A stretch of 64,000 nucleotides of DNA from CAITUY01 sp964611575 (GCA_964611575.1 CAZTAJ010000007.1:1-64000), one strand, 5' to 3'; shown: positions 1 through 9,333, counted from the first letter of the stretch. Translations and numbers: made by a program. Notes: generated by a model from the letters alone, not told the origin.

Positions 1-671
1 ACGCCTTCGCCCATGAGTCGGGCGTCCACCAGGACGGCATCCTCAAGGAACGCACGACCTATGAAATCATGCGCCCGGAGGATATCGGCATCGAGGGCTC
101 CGAGCTCGTGCTCGGCAAACACTCCGGCCGCCACGCCTTCCGCGACAAACTCGCCCGCATGGGCATGATGCTCAGCGATGCCGAGGTTGAGCGTGCCTAC
201 ACCAAGTTCATTGAACTGGCCGACAAGAAGAAGAACATCTACGACGACGACCTCCTGTCGCTCGTCCGGGACGAGTTTGACGCCATGCCAAACGCATACG
301 TACTCGATTACCTCAACGTCTCGGCCGGAACCGGCACGGTGCCGACCGCCACGGTCCGGCTCCGCAAGGGGGGCCAGGTGAAACTCGACGCGGGCTGCGG
401 CGATGGCCCGGTGGACGCCGCGCTCAAGACGATCGACCGTATCACGCGCATCAAGGGAAAACTGCTCGAGTTCTCCCTCCAAGCGGTCACGGTGGGCAAG
501 GATGCGCTCGGCGAAGTCACCGTACGCGTGAACTTCGGGGCGGAAACGCTCACGGGCAAGGCCGCCAGCACGGATATCGTCGAAGCCGGCACCAAGGCCT
601 ATCTCGCCTGCGTCAACCGGTTGCTGTTCAACCGCACCATGCGCCGCAAGGCGGCCAGGGCAGGAAAGTAG
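1..671 (+). CDS. leuA: 2-isopropylmalate synthase, C-terminal part (cut by window edge)
   Basis: The reading frame is open from base 3 and has no start in the window, so only about the last 222 residues are present. LeuA condenses acetyl-CoA with 2-oxoisovalerate in the first committed step of leucine synthesis. The visible part begins with the conserved HESGVHQDG segment near the end of the catalytic barrel, followed by the linker and the LeuA dimer/allosteric domain (NVSAGTG near base 325 and GEVTVRV near base 510). That regulatory domain favours LeuA over homocitrate or NifV-type relatives, although citramalate synthase cannot be fully excluded. The stop is 4 bases before aroE, so the two genes are probably co-transcribed. 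Confidence 0.9.
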   Translation, partial: AFAHESGVHQDGILKERTTYEIMRPEDIGIEGSELVLGKHSGRHAFRDKLARMGMMLSDAEVERAYTKFIELADKKKNIYDDDLLSLVRDEFDAMPNAYVLDYLNVSAGTGTVPTATVRLRKGGQVKLDAGCGDGPVDAALKTIDRITRIKGKLLEFSLQAVTVGKDALGEVTVRVNFGAETLTGKAASTDIVEAGTKAYLACVNRLLFNRTMRRKAARAGK

Positions 672-675
672 GCCG

Positions 676-1542
676 ATGAAAGCACTCTCGGGGCACACCC
701 AGCCGTTCGCCGTGCTCGGTCACCCGATCGGCCACACGCTGTCGCCGGTCATGCACAATGCCGCCTTCGAGGCATTGGACATGGACGCGATCTACCTCGC
801 GTTCGATGTGGCGCCGGATCGCCTCATGAGCGTGTTGCCCGCCATGCGCGACATGGGGTTCCGCGGCGTGAACCTCACGGTGCCGCTCAAGGAAGTGGCC
901 TTTCGCGGCTTTGCAGACCTGGACGCTGGGGCGCGCACCCTCGGGGCCGTGAATACCGTCCAGTTTCTGCCGGAGGGTCTCAAGGGACACAACACCGATG
1001 GCGTAGGGTTCCTGCGGGCTGTGGCGGAAGCATTCGGGACGTCCGTGACCGGCCAGAAGCTGTTTGTGCTGGGTTGCGGCGGCGCCGGCCGGGCCGTGGC
1101 GATCACAGCAGCGCAGGCGGGCGCCGGCCGACTGTCCCTCGCCGACATTGACGACACCCGTTCGCAGCGACTGGCGGCCGAGATTGCCACGCTGGCGCCC
1201 GGCGTTCAGGTAACGATGGCCGGCAATAGCGCCAAGGCCTGGGCAGCGCCTGCGAGGGACGCCGATCTTCTCATCCAGGCCTCACCCATCGGCATGAAGC
1301 CCTCTGACATTTGCCCGCTGCCGTCCGAGGCATTCCGGGCGGGACATCGGGCGTTCGACCTGGTCTACAATCTGCCCGAGACCTGCTTCATGCGAGCGGC
1401 CGCCGGCGGCGGAGCGAAAGCCGTCAACGGGCTCGGTATGCTGCTGCATCAGGGCGCCGAATCGTTCTCAATCTGGACGGGCAAGCCGGCCCCCGTGGAT
1501 GTCATGCGCCAGGCGCTCCAGGCGGCGCTGTACAAGCACTGA
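676..1542 (+). CDS. aroE: Shikimate dehydrogenase
   Basis: 288 residues, the usual AroE length. The enzyme reduces 3-dehydroshikimate to shikimate with NADPH in the aromatic amino-acid pathway. The N-terminus has the substrate-binding segment GHPIGHTLSPVMHN, followed by NLTVPLKE with the catalytic lysine and the NTDGVGF segment. The glycine-rich nucleotide loop GCGGAGRAVA lies near residue 135. The C-terminus has the LGMLLHQGAESF helix typical of the family. The start lies 4 bases after leuA, arguing for one operon. Confidence 0.95.
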   Translation: MKALSGHTQPFAVLGHPIGHTLSPVMHNAAFEALDMDAIYLAFDVAPDRLMSVLPAMRDMGFRGVNLTVPLKEVAFRGFADLDAGARTLGAVNTVQFLPEGLKGHNTDGVGFLRAVAEAFGTSVTGQKLFVLGCGGAGRAVAITAAQAGAGRLSLADIDDTRSQRLAAEIATLAPGVQVTMAGNSAKAWAAPARDADLLIQASPIGMKPSDICPLPSEAFRAGHRAFDLVYNLPETCFMRAAAGGGAKAVNGLGMLLHQGAESFSIWTGKPAPVDVMRQALQAALYKH

Positions 1543-1638
1543 GGAGATCAGCCGCCGCCAAGGCCCGACCGAAACCCCAAGCGAGGATATCGCGCGCTGC
1601 CTTGCAGCCCATCGGTCAAAACAGTACTTTGTAGGTCC

Positions 1639-1980
1639 GTGAAGACCACTGCCACCAGCATTGTGACGACAACGCTTTCGAGCCGGGCCCAGGCGACCGC
1701 CCTGGCCAAGTCGGTCGTCTCTGCGCGCCTGGCGGCTTGCGCCCAGATGCTGCCCATCCGCAGCGTGTACTGGTGGGAAGGCCGGGTCCAGTCCGGTGCC
1801 GAAGTGCTGGTGCAGTTCAAGACCCGCCAGGCGCGGGTCCGCGAATTGCTCGCCTTCATCCGCGCCCGCCACCCTTACGAGGTTCCTGAAATCATCGTGA
1901 CCCCGATCTTGGCGGGCGATCCGGACTACTTGGCCTGGATTGATCGCGAAACGATCGTCCGCAAGACGGTGGCGCCATGA
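1639..1980 (+). CDS. cutA: CutA-like divalent-cation tolerance protein
   Basis: 113 residues with a GTG start. CutA proteins are small cytoplasmic trimers with a ferredoxin-like fold; the family name comes from copper tolerance, but the biochemical role is unsettled. The sequence shows the family pattern: AxxLAKSVVSARLAACAQM near residues 20-36, IRSVYWWEGRV, the VQFKTRQ strand, and the C-terminal HPYEVPEIIVTPI segment. The stop overlaps the metX-metW start by 4 bases (ATGA), so translation is probably coupled. The 96 bases between aroE and cutA show no convincing promoter or terminator. Confidence 0.9.
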   Translation: MKTTATSIVTTTLSSRAQATALAKSVVSARLAACAQMLPIRSVYWWEGRVQSGAEVLVQFKTRQARVRELLAFIRARHPYEVPEIIVTPILAGDPDYLAWIDRETIVRKTVAP

Positions 1981-3737
1981 CGCCGGAGCCTCTGCAAGAG
2001 TCCGTGGGGATCGTAGAGACCCGCGTGGCCCGACTCCCCCTGCCCCCTGAGGGCTTCCGCCTCGAAAGCGGACGGACTCTTTCCGAACTGCAGGTGGCGT
2101 ACGAAACGTACGGGACCCTTTCGGCTGCCCGCGATAACGTCGTCTTCGTGTGCCACGCGATCAGCGGCGATGCGCATGTGGCCGGCGAGCACACGCCCGA
2201 CGACAAGCATCCCGGCTGGTGGGACGACATGGTCGGCCCCGGCAAGGGCATCGACACCACGCGGTTCTTCGTGGTCTGCGCCAACGTGCTGGGCGGCTGC
2301 AAAGGCACGACCGGCCCCTCGTCCACCGACCCGCGCACCGGCCGACCGTACGGGTCACAGTTCCCGGCCATCACCGTCGGCGACATGGTGAATGTGCACC
2401 GGCTGCTGCTTCATCACCTGGGGATCGAAACGATCTACGCCGCGATCGGCGGTTCATTCGGCGGCATGCAGGTCCTCGAATGGGGCATCCGCCACCCGCA
2501 TTCCGTCCGACGCTGCATCTGCATCGCCACGGCGGCATCCCTCTCCACCCAGGCGCTCGCGTTCGACATTGTCGGCCGGGAAGTGATTGTCAGCGACCCG
2601 GCCTGGTCCGGTGGCGACTACTACGGCACGGGACGCCAGCCGGACGACGGACTGGCGGCAGCCCGGATGATCGGCCATATCACCTACCTCTCGCCGGAGA
2701 TCATGACGCGGAAATTCGGGCGCCGCAAACGCGACCTGCCCGCCCTGGAGCGGTTCGGCACGCGTTTCGAGGTCGAGAGTTACCTGCAACACCAGGGCGA
2801 AGCCTTCGTGGAGCGCTTCGATTCGAACTCGTACCTGCACATCACGCACGCCATGGATGCCTATGACCTGGCCGAACAGCACGGCAGCCTCACGGCCGCC
2901 TTGCGCGGCGTCGAGGCGCGCTTCCTGGTGATCGCGCTCAGTTCCGACTGGCTGTTCCCGCCCGAACAGTCGCTGGAACTCGCCACGGCCCTCGTGCAGG
3001 CAGGAAAGTCCGTGTCCTACGGCCTGCTCAAGGCGCCCTACGGGCATGACGCCTTCCTCGTCGACATCGACCAACTGGCGCGGCTCATCGACACGTTCCT
3101 GGCCGGCGCGCCCGTCACCGTGACCTCGCCCGCCGGGACCCCGCGCCACGACGACAACCTGATCGCGGACATGATCGAGCCCGACTCCCGGGTCCTCGAC
3201 CTCGGCTGCGGCGACGGCGACCTGCTGGCGCACCTGGCCGCCACCCGCCATGTCACGGGCCTGGGACTCGACATCGACCTCGAGCGCCTGATCAACACCC
3301 TCGGCAAGGGCATGGATGTCTTCCAGGGCGACATCGACGAGGGCCTCGGGTTCATCCCTGACCAGGCCTATGACTATGTGATTCTCAGCCAGACGCTCCA
3401 GGTGGTTCGCAAGCCCCGGCGCGTCCTCCAGGAAATGCTGCGGGTGGCCCGCGCGGGCATCGTGAGCATTCCGAACTTTGCCAACTGGCAGAACCGGATC
3501 CGTTTGGGACTGACCGGCCGGATGCCTCAATCGCGGGCGATCCCGTTCGAATGGCACGACACGCCCAATATCCATCTCGCCACCTTCCGGGACTTCATGG
3601 ACTTGTGTCGCAAGGACGGCATCCGGGTCGAGCGCACCGTGCCGCTGGGGGATTCGCCCGCCAGCCGCCTGCTCGTCAAGACGGGATTGTGGAATTTGGG
3701 CGCGGAACGCATCCTGGTTCGGATCACACGCGCCTGA
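1977..3737 (+). CDS. metXW: Fused homoserine O-acyltransferase (MetX) and MetW methyltransferase-like protein
   Basis: 586 residues in one frame. Residues 1 to about 385 are an alpha/beta-hydrolase-fold homoserine O-acetyl- or succinyltransferase: oxyanion/nucleophile motif GGSFGGMQ with the catalytic Ser near residue 160, Asp in SSDWLFPP and His in YGHDAFLVD. Residues from about 395 form a MetW-type domain with the SAM-binding-like motif VLDLGCGDGDLL. In proteobacteria metX and metW are separate adjacent genes and MetW stimulates MetX; here they are one chain. Acyl donor choice cannot be read from the sequence. It overlaps cutA by 4 bases and is followed 16 bases later by cysE, grouping methionine and cysteine precursor synthesis. 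Confidence 0.93.
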   Translation: MTPEPLQESVGIVETRVARLPLPPEGFRLESGRTLSELQVAYETYGTLSAARDNVVFVCHAISGDAHVAGEHTPDDKHPGWWDDMVGPGKGIDTTRFFVVCANVLGGCKGTTGPSSTDPRTGRPYGSQFPAITVGDMVNVHRLLLHHLGIETIYAAIGGSFGGMQVLEWGIRHPHSVRRCICIATAASLSTQALAFDIVGREVIVSDPAWSGGDYYGTGRQPDDGLAAARMIGHITYLSPEIMTRKFGRRKRDLPALERFGTRFEVESYLQHQGEAFVERFDSNSYLHITHAMDAYDLAEQHGSLTAALRGVEARFLVIALSSDWLFPPEQSLELATALVQAGKSVSYGLLKAPYGHDAFLVDIDQLARLIDTFLAGAPVTVTSPAGTPRHDDNLIADMIEPDSRVLDLGCGDGDLLAHLAATRHVTGLGLDIDLERLINTLGKGMDVFQGDIDEGLGFIPDQAYDYVILSQTLQVVRKPRRVLQEMLRVARAGIVSIPNFANWQNRIRLGLTGRMPQSRAIPFEWHDTPNIHLATFRDFMDLCRKDGIRVERTVPLGDSPASRLLVKTGLWNLGAERILVRITRA

Positions 3738-3753
3738 CGAAGATGAGGACCCC

Positions 3754-4713
3754 ATGACAACGACATTGAAGACCGACATCGCCCAACTGATCGCGGAAGC
3801 CGCCGGGACGCTGTGCACCTGCGAGACCTGCGCCCTGACCGCCAACACGGTGAAGGGCATCCACCTCGCCGGCCGCAAGGCCATCTGCCGCGTGCTCGAC
3901 GAACTGGTCGCCATCCTGTTCCCGGGGTGCCACGGCGCCGACCCCGTGCCGCCTGCCCACGTCCGCTTGTTCATTCAGGAGCGCCTCCAGGAATCAGCCG
4001 ACACCCTGAAGGAACAGATCGAACGGGCCTTCCGCTATCAATGCAGATTCGACAAATGCACGGACTGCGGCGATTGCGGCCGAAACGCGGAGGCCGCCGT
4101 GCATGCGCTGATCACGGCATTGCCCGACATCAAGCGCCTGCTGCAGGAGGACGTCCAAGCCGCCTACGAAGGCGACCCAGCCGCACGGTCGATCATGGAA
4201 GTCGTGATGAGTTATCCGGGATTCCAGGCGATCATCACGCACCGCATCGCCCATGTCCTGTACCTGCACAATGTGCCCCTCATTCCCCGCATCATGACTG
4301 AATATGCCCATTCCCAGACCGGCATCGATATCCATCCGGGCGCCACCATCGGCGCGGGCTTCTTCATCGACCACGGAACGGGCGTGGTCATCGGCGAGAC
4401 GACCCTCATCGGGCGCAACGTCAAACTTTACCAGGGCGTCACGCTCGGCGCCTTGAGCTTCCCCAAGGATGCGGCAGGCAACCCGATCAAGGGCGTCAAA
4501 CGCCATCCGAATGTCGAGGACCATGTCACCATCTATGCCGGCGCCACCATCCTGGGCGGCGAGACCACCATCGGGGCCGGCTCCGAAATCGGCGGCAATG
4601 TCTGGCTGACGCATTCCGTGCCCCCGAATTCGAAAGTCTACAACCAGCAACCCAAGCCACTGATTACCAAACGCCCCGCCCCCGCCACGGCGACCCAAGA
4701 GCCCATCCCATGA
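3754..4713 (+). CDS. cysE: Serine O-acetyltransferase with Cys-rich N-terminal region
   Basis: 319 residues, on the long side for the family. It would acetylate serine from acetyl-CoA to O-acetylserine for cysteine synthesis. The C-terminal half is a left-handed beta-helix of hexapeptide repeats with the SAT signature HPGATIGAGFFIDHGTG and the GETTLIGRNVKLYQGVTLG run. The N-terminal helical half carries many cysteines: CTCETC at residues 21-26 and a cluster C97, C102, C105, C108. That could bind metal or an iron-sulfur centre, which is inference only. The start follows an AGATGAGGA-like site; the stop overlaps purL by 4 bases. Confidence 0.92.
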   Translation: MTTTLKTDIAQLIAEAAGTLCTCETCALTANTVKGIHLAGRKAICRVLDELVAILFPGCHGADPVPPAHVRLFIQERLQESADTLKEQIERAFRYQCRFDKCTDCGDCGRNAEAAVHALITALPDIKRLLQEDVQAAYEGDPAARSIMEVVMSYPGFQAIITHRIAHVLYLHNVPLIPRIMTEYAHSQTGIDIHPGATIGAGFFIDHGTGVVIGETTLIGRNVKLYQGVTLGALSFPKDAAGNPIKGVKRHPNVEDHVTIYAGATILGGETTIGAGSEIGGNVWLTHSVPPNSKVYNQQPKPLITKRPAPATATQEPIP

Positions 4714-7700
4714 GCACACCGTCCACCGTGAATTGCTTCCGTGCCGGGCCGGCCCTGTCGGATTTCCGGACCGTTGCGCTGATCCGGGCTTTCTCCGCAG
4801 GGGAGCCCGCCCTGCGTGTCGCCCGGGTCGAAACCGCCACGCTCTATCTCGTGGAGGCCGCCGCGAATGCCGACTCAGCCCTCTGGCCCCGGGTGGCCGC
4901 CCTGCTCGGCACCGACCGACGGATCGAACCCGTCGTCCGCGACGGCTTCTTCGTGACCCCGCGCAAGGGCACCCTCTCGCCCTGGTCGTCCAAGGCCACC
5001 GACATCTTCCACAACTGCGGCCTGAATGAGATCCGCCGGGTTGAGAAGGGCAGCCTGTTTCAGGTCTACGACGCCACAGGGAAATGCCTGAGTCCCACCG
5101 TGTTGCGCACCGGCCTGCACCTTGTGCACGACCGCATGACGGAGGGGGTCTACCAGGACGTGTCGAACATCTTCCAGCATGTCGCGCCGGCCCCGCTGGT
5201 GTCGGTCGATATCCTGGGAGCCGGCATCGCCGCCCTGCAGGAGGCCAACGCCTCCATGGGACTGGCTTTGGCGGATGAGGAAATCAAGTACCTGTATGAC
5301 GTGTATGCAGGCCTTAAGCGCAATCCCACGGACGTCGAACTGGTCATGTTCGGCCAGGTCAACTCCGAGCACTGCCGGCACAAGATCTTCCGGGCGGATT
5401 GGATCATCGACGGCCAGGCGCAGACCACCAACCTATTCGACATGATCCGCAACACGCACCGGAGGCATCCGGCCGGGACGCTGCTCGCCTATTCCGACAA
5501 TTCCGCCGTCATGGAGGGATTTCCGGGGCAGTGGTACGAAATCCGGCATGACGGCCCGCCGCGTTACACGCGTGTGCAGGAACAGGTCGACATCCTGATG
5601 AAAGTCGAAACGCACAACCATCCCACGGCGATCTCCCCCTACCCCGGCGCCGCCACGGGGGTCGGCGGCGAGATCCGCGACGAAGGCGCCACGGGCATCG
5701 GCGGCCGCCCCAAGGCCGGCCTGGCGGCGTTCATGGTCTCCAACCTGCGGATTCCGGGTTTCCTAATGCCGTGGGAGAAGGACTTCGCCGAATTCCCCGC
5801 CCGCCTGGCCACGCCCCTGGAAATCATGACCGACGGTCCGCTGGGGGGCGCCCGGTTTGGCAACGAGTTCGGCCGGCCCCAACTCACCGGCCTCTTCCGC
5901 ACGCTGGAACAGTCGTACAACCACCGCTACCGCGGCTACCACAAGCCGATCATGGTGGCAGGCGGAATGGGCAACATCAAACGCCGGCACGTCCACAAGA
6001 AGGACATCCCGCCACGCGCCCTGGTCATCCAACTCGGCGGTCCGGCTCTGCGCATCGGGCTCGGCGGCGGCGCCGCCTCCTCCATGGGCAGCGGCAGCAA
6101 CGCCGAGAACCTGGACTTCGATTCCGTGCAGCGCGACAACGCCGAGATCCAGCGCCGCTGCCAGGAGGTCATCAACGGCTGCATGGCGTTCGGCGATGCC
6201 AACCCCATTCTCAGCGTTCACGACATCGGAGCCGGCGGCCTCTCGAACGGCTGCCCCGAGTTGATCGCCGCCACGGGGGGCCGCTTTGACCTGCGCGCCA
6301 TCCCGAACGAGGAATCGTCCATGAGCCCCATGGAGATCTGGTGCTGCGAAGCCCAGGAACGGTACGTACTGGCCGTGATGCCCGAGGGGCTCGACCGCTT
6401 CATGACGCTATGCCGCCGCGAACGATGCCCTGCCCACGTCATCGGCGAGGCCACTGGGGATGGGCGACTGGTGTTGCACGACGCGCATTTCGGCAATGAC
6501 CCGATCGACATTGACGTCCAGGTGATTCTCGGCAAGCCCCCTCAGATGCTGCGTAATGTGCGCCACCTTGCCGAGTCCCATGCGGAGTTCGACGTCTCCA
6601 GCCTCGACCTGCGTGAGGCCATCGACCGCGTGCTGCATTTCCCCGCCGTGGCCAACAAGACCTTTCTCATCACCATCGCCGACCGCTCCGTCACGGGCAT
6701 GGTCACGCGCGACCAGATGGTCGGACCGTGGCAGACGCCGGTCGCTGATGTGGCCGTCACGGCAGCCACCTACGATGGCTATGCGGGCGAAGCCATGGCG
6801 ATGGGTGAACGCACGCCCGTGGCCATGGTATCCGGGCCGGCCTCCGGCCGCCTCGCCCTCGGCGAGGCGTTGACGAATATTGCCGGCGCGGCCATCGGGG
6901 CCATGGGGAACGTCAAGCTCTCGGCCAACTGGATGTGCGCCTGCGGCGAGGAAGGCGAAGATGCCGCCCTGTTCGATACCGTCAAGGCCCTGGGCATCGA
7001 CCTATGCCCCACCCTCGGCCTCTCGATCCCCGTCGGCAAGGACTCGCTGTCCATGCGCACGACCTGGAAAGACTCGCACGACAAGACCATCAAGATGACC
7101 GCCCCGCTGAGCCTGGTCATCACAGCCTTTGCGCCGGTCACCGATGTCCGCCGCACCGTCACCCCCGACCTGAAACCCGTGCCCGACAGTTCACTGATCC
7201 TCATCGATCTTGGACGGGGACAGAACCGGCTCGGAGCCTCGACCCTGGCCCAAGTCTACAACCAGGTCGGGGGAACCACCCCGGATGTCGACCACCCCGC
7301 GGACCTGGCAGCCTTCTTTGCCGCCATGCAGGACCTGGTGAGCGAAGGCCTGTTACTTGCCTACCACGACCGGTCCGACGGCGGACTGTTCGTGACCGTG
7401 GCCGAAATGGCCTTCGCGGGCCGCCAGGGTGTGCGCCTCCATCTGGACGAACCGGAGGGCGATCCCGTGCGTATCCTCTTCGCTGAGGAGTTGGGCGGCG
7501 TCCTGCAAGTGGCCGACCGTGATCTGGCCCGCGTGAACGACATCCTGCGCCGACATGAGCTGGGCGCCCTGTCGATGCTGATTGGCGGCCCCACCGCCGC
7601 CAAGACGCTCACCATCGAAGTTGCCGACCGCATCATCCTTGAGGAAAAGCTGGCCGTACTGAACCAGACCTGGTCCGAACTGACCTGTGAAATGCAGGCG

Positions 7701-8600
7701 CGCCGCGACAACGCCGGGTGCGCCCGCCAGGAGTTCGAAGACCTCAAGGACGAAACCGATCCCGGCCTGACCTTCGCACTCACCTATGATCCGTCCGCAC
7801 CCTTCGTTCGTCGCGGCGCCCGGCCGCGCATGGCGATCCTCCGCGAACAGGGTGTCAACGGCCATATGGAAATGGCGGCCGCCTTCGAGAGCGCCGGTTT
7901 CGACAGTTTCGACGTGCATATGACCGACCTGCTCGGCAACCGGGTCGACTTGAAGGACTTCGCCGGGCTCGTGGCCTGCGGCGGCTTTTCCTACGGCGAC
8001 GTACTGGGCGCCGGCGCCGGCTGGGCCAAGTCGATCTTGTTCAACGAACGGTTGCGGGACATGTTCGAAGCCTTCTTCGCCCGGCCCAACGCCTTCGCCC
8101 TCGGCGTCTGCAACGGCTGCCAGATGCTGTCGCTGCTGAAGGACATCATCCCGGGCGCAGAACACTGGCCACGCTTTACGCGCAACCTCTGCGAGCAGTT
8201 CGAGGCGCGCTACGTCAACGTGGAGATCCTCCGTTCGCCCTCCCTCTTCTTCCGGGGCATGGAAGGTTCGCGCCTGGGCATCCCGGTGGCACACGGCGAA
8301 GGGTTCGCGAATTTCGCCCTGACGGGCTCTCTGGAAGGCATCCGGCGTGAAGGCCTGGCCGCAGTCCGTTTCGTGGATCACCTGGGCCGACCGGCCACGC
8401 GCTACCCGCTCAATCCGAACGGGTCGCCTGACGGATTGACCAGCGTCACCAACCGCGATGGACGCATCACGATCCTGATGCCGCACCCTGAGCGGGCCTT
8501 CCGGGCTGTGCAGCTTTCCTGGAAACCCGACGGCCTGTTCAAGAACGACGCCGGCCCCTGGCTGCGCATGTTCCAGAACGCCCGGGCGTTCGTGGCATAA
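4710..8600 (+). CDS. purL: Phosphoribosylformylglycinamidine synthase, single-chain type
   Basis: 1296 residues, the size of the large one-chain enzyme of gammaproteobacteria and eukaryotes rather than the split PurSQL form. It converts FGAR, glutamine and ATP to FGAM in purine synthesis. Order visible: PurS-like N-terminal domain, FGAM synthase domain with VETHNHPTAISPY and GVGGEIRDEG (about residues 295-320), a second synthetase half with SIPVGKDSLSM, and a C-terminal class I glutaminase. The glutaminase has the nucleophile in GVCNGCQ near residue 1133, AHGEGFA, and HPE near the end. It overlaps cysE by 4 bases and ends at a hairpin shared with the convergent fmdB-like gene. Confidence 0.97.
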   Translation: MSTPSTVNCFRAGPALSDFRTVALIRAFSAGEPALRVARVETATLYLVEAAANADSALWPRVAALLGTDRRIEPVVRDGFFVTPRKGTLSPWSSKATDIFHNCGLNEIRRVEKGSLFQVYDATGKCLSPTVLRTGLHLVHDRMTEGVYQDVSNIFQHVAPAPLVSVDILGAGIAALQEANASMGLALADEEIKYLYDVYAGLKRNPTDVELVMFGQVNSEHCRHKIFRADWIIDGQAQTTNLFDMIRNTHRRHPAGTLLAYSDNSAVMEGFPGQWYEIRHDGPPRYTRVQEQVDILMKVETHNHPTAISPYPGAATGVGGEIRDEGATGIGGRPKAGLAAFMVSNLRIPGFLMPWEKDFAEFPARLATPLEIMTDGPLGGARFGNEFGRPQLTGLFRTLEQSYNHRYRGYHKPIMVAGGMGNIKRRHVHKKDIPPRALVIQLGGPALRIGLGGGAASSMGSGSNAENLDFDSVQRDNAEIQRRCQEVINGCMAFGDANPILSVHDIGAGGLSNGCPELIAATGGRFDLRAIPNEESSMSPMEIWCCEAQERYVLAVMPEGLDRFMTLCRRERCPAHVIGEATGDGRLVLHDAHFGNDPIDIDVQVILGKPPQMLRNVRHLAESHAEFDVSSLDLREAIDRVLHFPAVANKTFLITIADRSVTGMVTRDQMVGPWQTPVADVAVTAATYDGYAGEAMAMGERTPVAMVSGPASGRLALGEALTNIAGAAIGAMGNVKLSANWMCACGEEGEDAALFDTVKALGIDLCPTLGLSIPVGKDSLSMRTTWKDSHDKTIKMTAPLSLVITAFAPVTDVRRTVTPDLKPVPDSSLILIDLGRGQNRLGASTLAQVYNQVGGTTPDVDHPADLAAFFAAMQDLVSEGLLLAYHDRSDGGLFVTVAEMAFAGRQGVRLHLDEPEGDPVRILFAEELGGVLQVADRDLARVNDILRRHELGALSMLIGGPTAAKTLTIEVADRIILEEKLAVLNQTWSELTCEMQARRDNAGCARQEFEDLKDETDPGLTFALTYDPSAPFVRRGARPRMAILREQGVNGHMEMAAAFESAGFDSFDVHMTDLLGNRVDLKDFAGLVACGGFSYGDVLGAGAGWAKSILFNERLRDMFEAFFARPNAFALGVCNGCQMLSLLKDIIPGAEHWPRFTRNLCEQFEARYVNVEILRSPSLFFRGMEGSRLGIPVAHGEGFANFALTGSLEGIRREGLAAVRFVDHLGRPATRYPLNPNGSPDGLTSVTNRDGRITILMPHPERAFRAVQLSWKPDGLFKNDAGPWLRMFQNARAFVA

Positions 8601-8643
8601 GTCAGGGGCCCGGGAGCCCGGTCCGACCGTTGGCCCCTGACTT
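8599..8643. terminator. Long hairpin between convergent purL and FmdB-like gene
   Basis: Two perfect 12-base arms, AAGTCAGGGGCC at 8599-8610 and its complement at 8632-8643, surround a 21-base loop that itself holds a GC-rich mini-hairpin. It begins at the purL stop codon and lies 12 bases beyond the end of the opposing gene. There is no T run, so factor-independent termination is uncertain. The TCAGGGG and TTCGGAC units resemble the 7-base repeat family seen elsewhere in the window. Confidence 0.6.
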
Positions 8644-8654
8644 CGGACCTCGGG

Positions 8655-8876
8655 TCACATTCCGCCGCGATGCGGACACCCTGCGCTGGGGCAGGTGGCG
8701 CACTTGGCAGACGGCTCATGCTTGGCGGCTGTCGCCATCGAAACGCTGAACGTCGACAGGGCCTTCCGCAGTTTGCCGCCGCACTGGGCGCACTTGGCGG
8801 GAATGTCTTTCTGGTTGCGGATCAGCGCTTCCACGCGTCCGCCGCATTGGGCGCACTCGTATTCGTAAATAGGCAT
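8655..8876 (-). CDS. FmdB-family zinc-ribbon protein
   Basis: 73 residues from the ATG at 8876, preceded by a GGAAG site. The protein opens with MPIYEYECAQCG, the hallmark of the FmdB/CxxC_CXXC_SSSS family, and has a second CAQCGGK pair, making a four-cysteine zinc ribbon in the first 35 residues. The tail has further cysteines (CATCPSAGCPHRGG). Members are annotated as putative regulatory proteins with no proven general function. A longer frame upstream to 9032 is open but lacks family similarity, so the MPIYEYE start is preferred. Confidence 0.9.
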   Translation of the reverse strand: MPIYEYECAQCGGRVEALIRNQKDIPAKCAQCGGKLRKALSTFSVSMATAAKHEPSAKCATCPSAGCPHRGGM

Positions 8877-9101
8877 GGGTATCTTCCGATAAAATGTCCT
8901 TCTTCCGGCGATGCGGCCACACGCTCGCGGGCGACAGCCGGAAGCTGCGTCTTTATGGCAATGACTGTATCCAAGCAGAGCGGGAACAGCAAGCATGCCG
9001 CGCACAGACGGCAACTCATCTGCCAGTTCCATGCACGGGTTTGCGCAACGACCTGCGGCGTGGCGCGACTGGAGAGGTCAAGGAGCAGGATACGCGCGAC
9101 A

Positions 9102-9245
9102 TCATCCGGGCCCGGCGCATGGTCCATGAACTCCGCTTCCATGCATATCGGAAAGATGGACGAAGGTGAAGAGCGTCGGATCCCCGCCCACGAGAGGGGA
9201 CGCGAGCATGACCGTGAGCAGCAGAATCACAGATCTCGTCAGCAT
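9102..9245 (-). pseudogene. 5' remnant of an exported metallophosphoesterase-like gene
   Basis: From the ATG at 9245, preceded at good distance by GCAGGAG, the frame reads a signal-peptide-like start (MLTRSVILLLTVMLASP) and then FTFVHLSDMH, which resembles the first metal-binding strand (DxH) of calcineurin-like phosphoesterases. It stops after 47 codons. A second frame opening at 9142, just where the DMH motif ends, stays open to 8822 but shows no recognisable family. I read this as the decayed front of a secreted gene; a genuine short exported peptide is the alternative. The rest of 8877-9275 shows no other credible gene. Confidence 0.4.
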
Positions 9246-9275
9246 GCCAGACGCTCCTGCAGTCGCCTGTTGGAC

Positions 9276-9310
9276 AAAAAAAGAGGCCGCACTTTGCCGT
9301 GCGGCCCCTC
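9276..9310 (-). terminator. Intrinsic terminator of the HU gene
   Basis: On the minus strand an 8-bp GC stem (GGCCGCAC pairing with GTGCGGCC, loop of 6) is followed directly by seven T residues. It sits 24 bases beyond the HU stop, the classic rho-independent arrangement. Confidence 0.88.
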
Positions 9311-9333
9311 ACGCAAAAGGTCAGTACTCTTGC

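Noticed and set aside
8894..9169. A 91-residue plus-strand frame rich in Arg and Gly
   Set aside because: No ribosome site or family pattern. It is antisense to the better-supported remnant of an exported gene.
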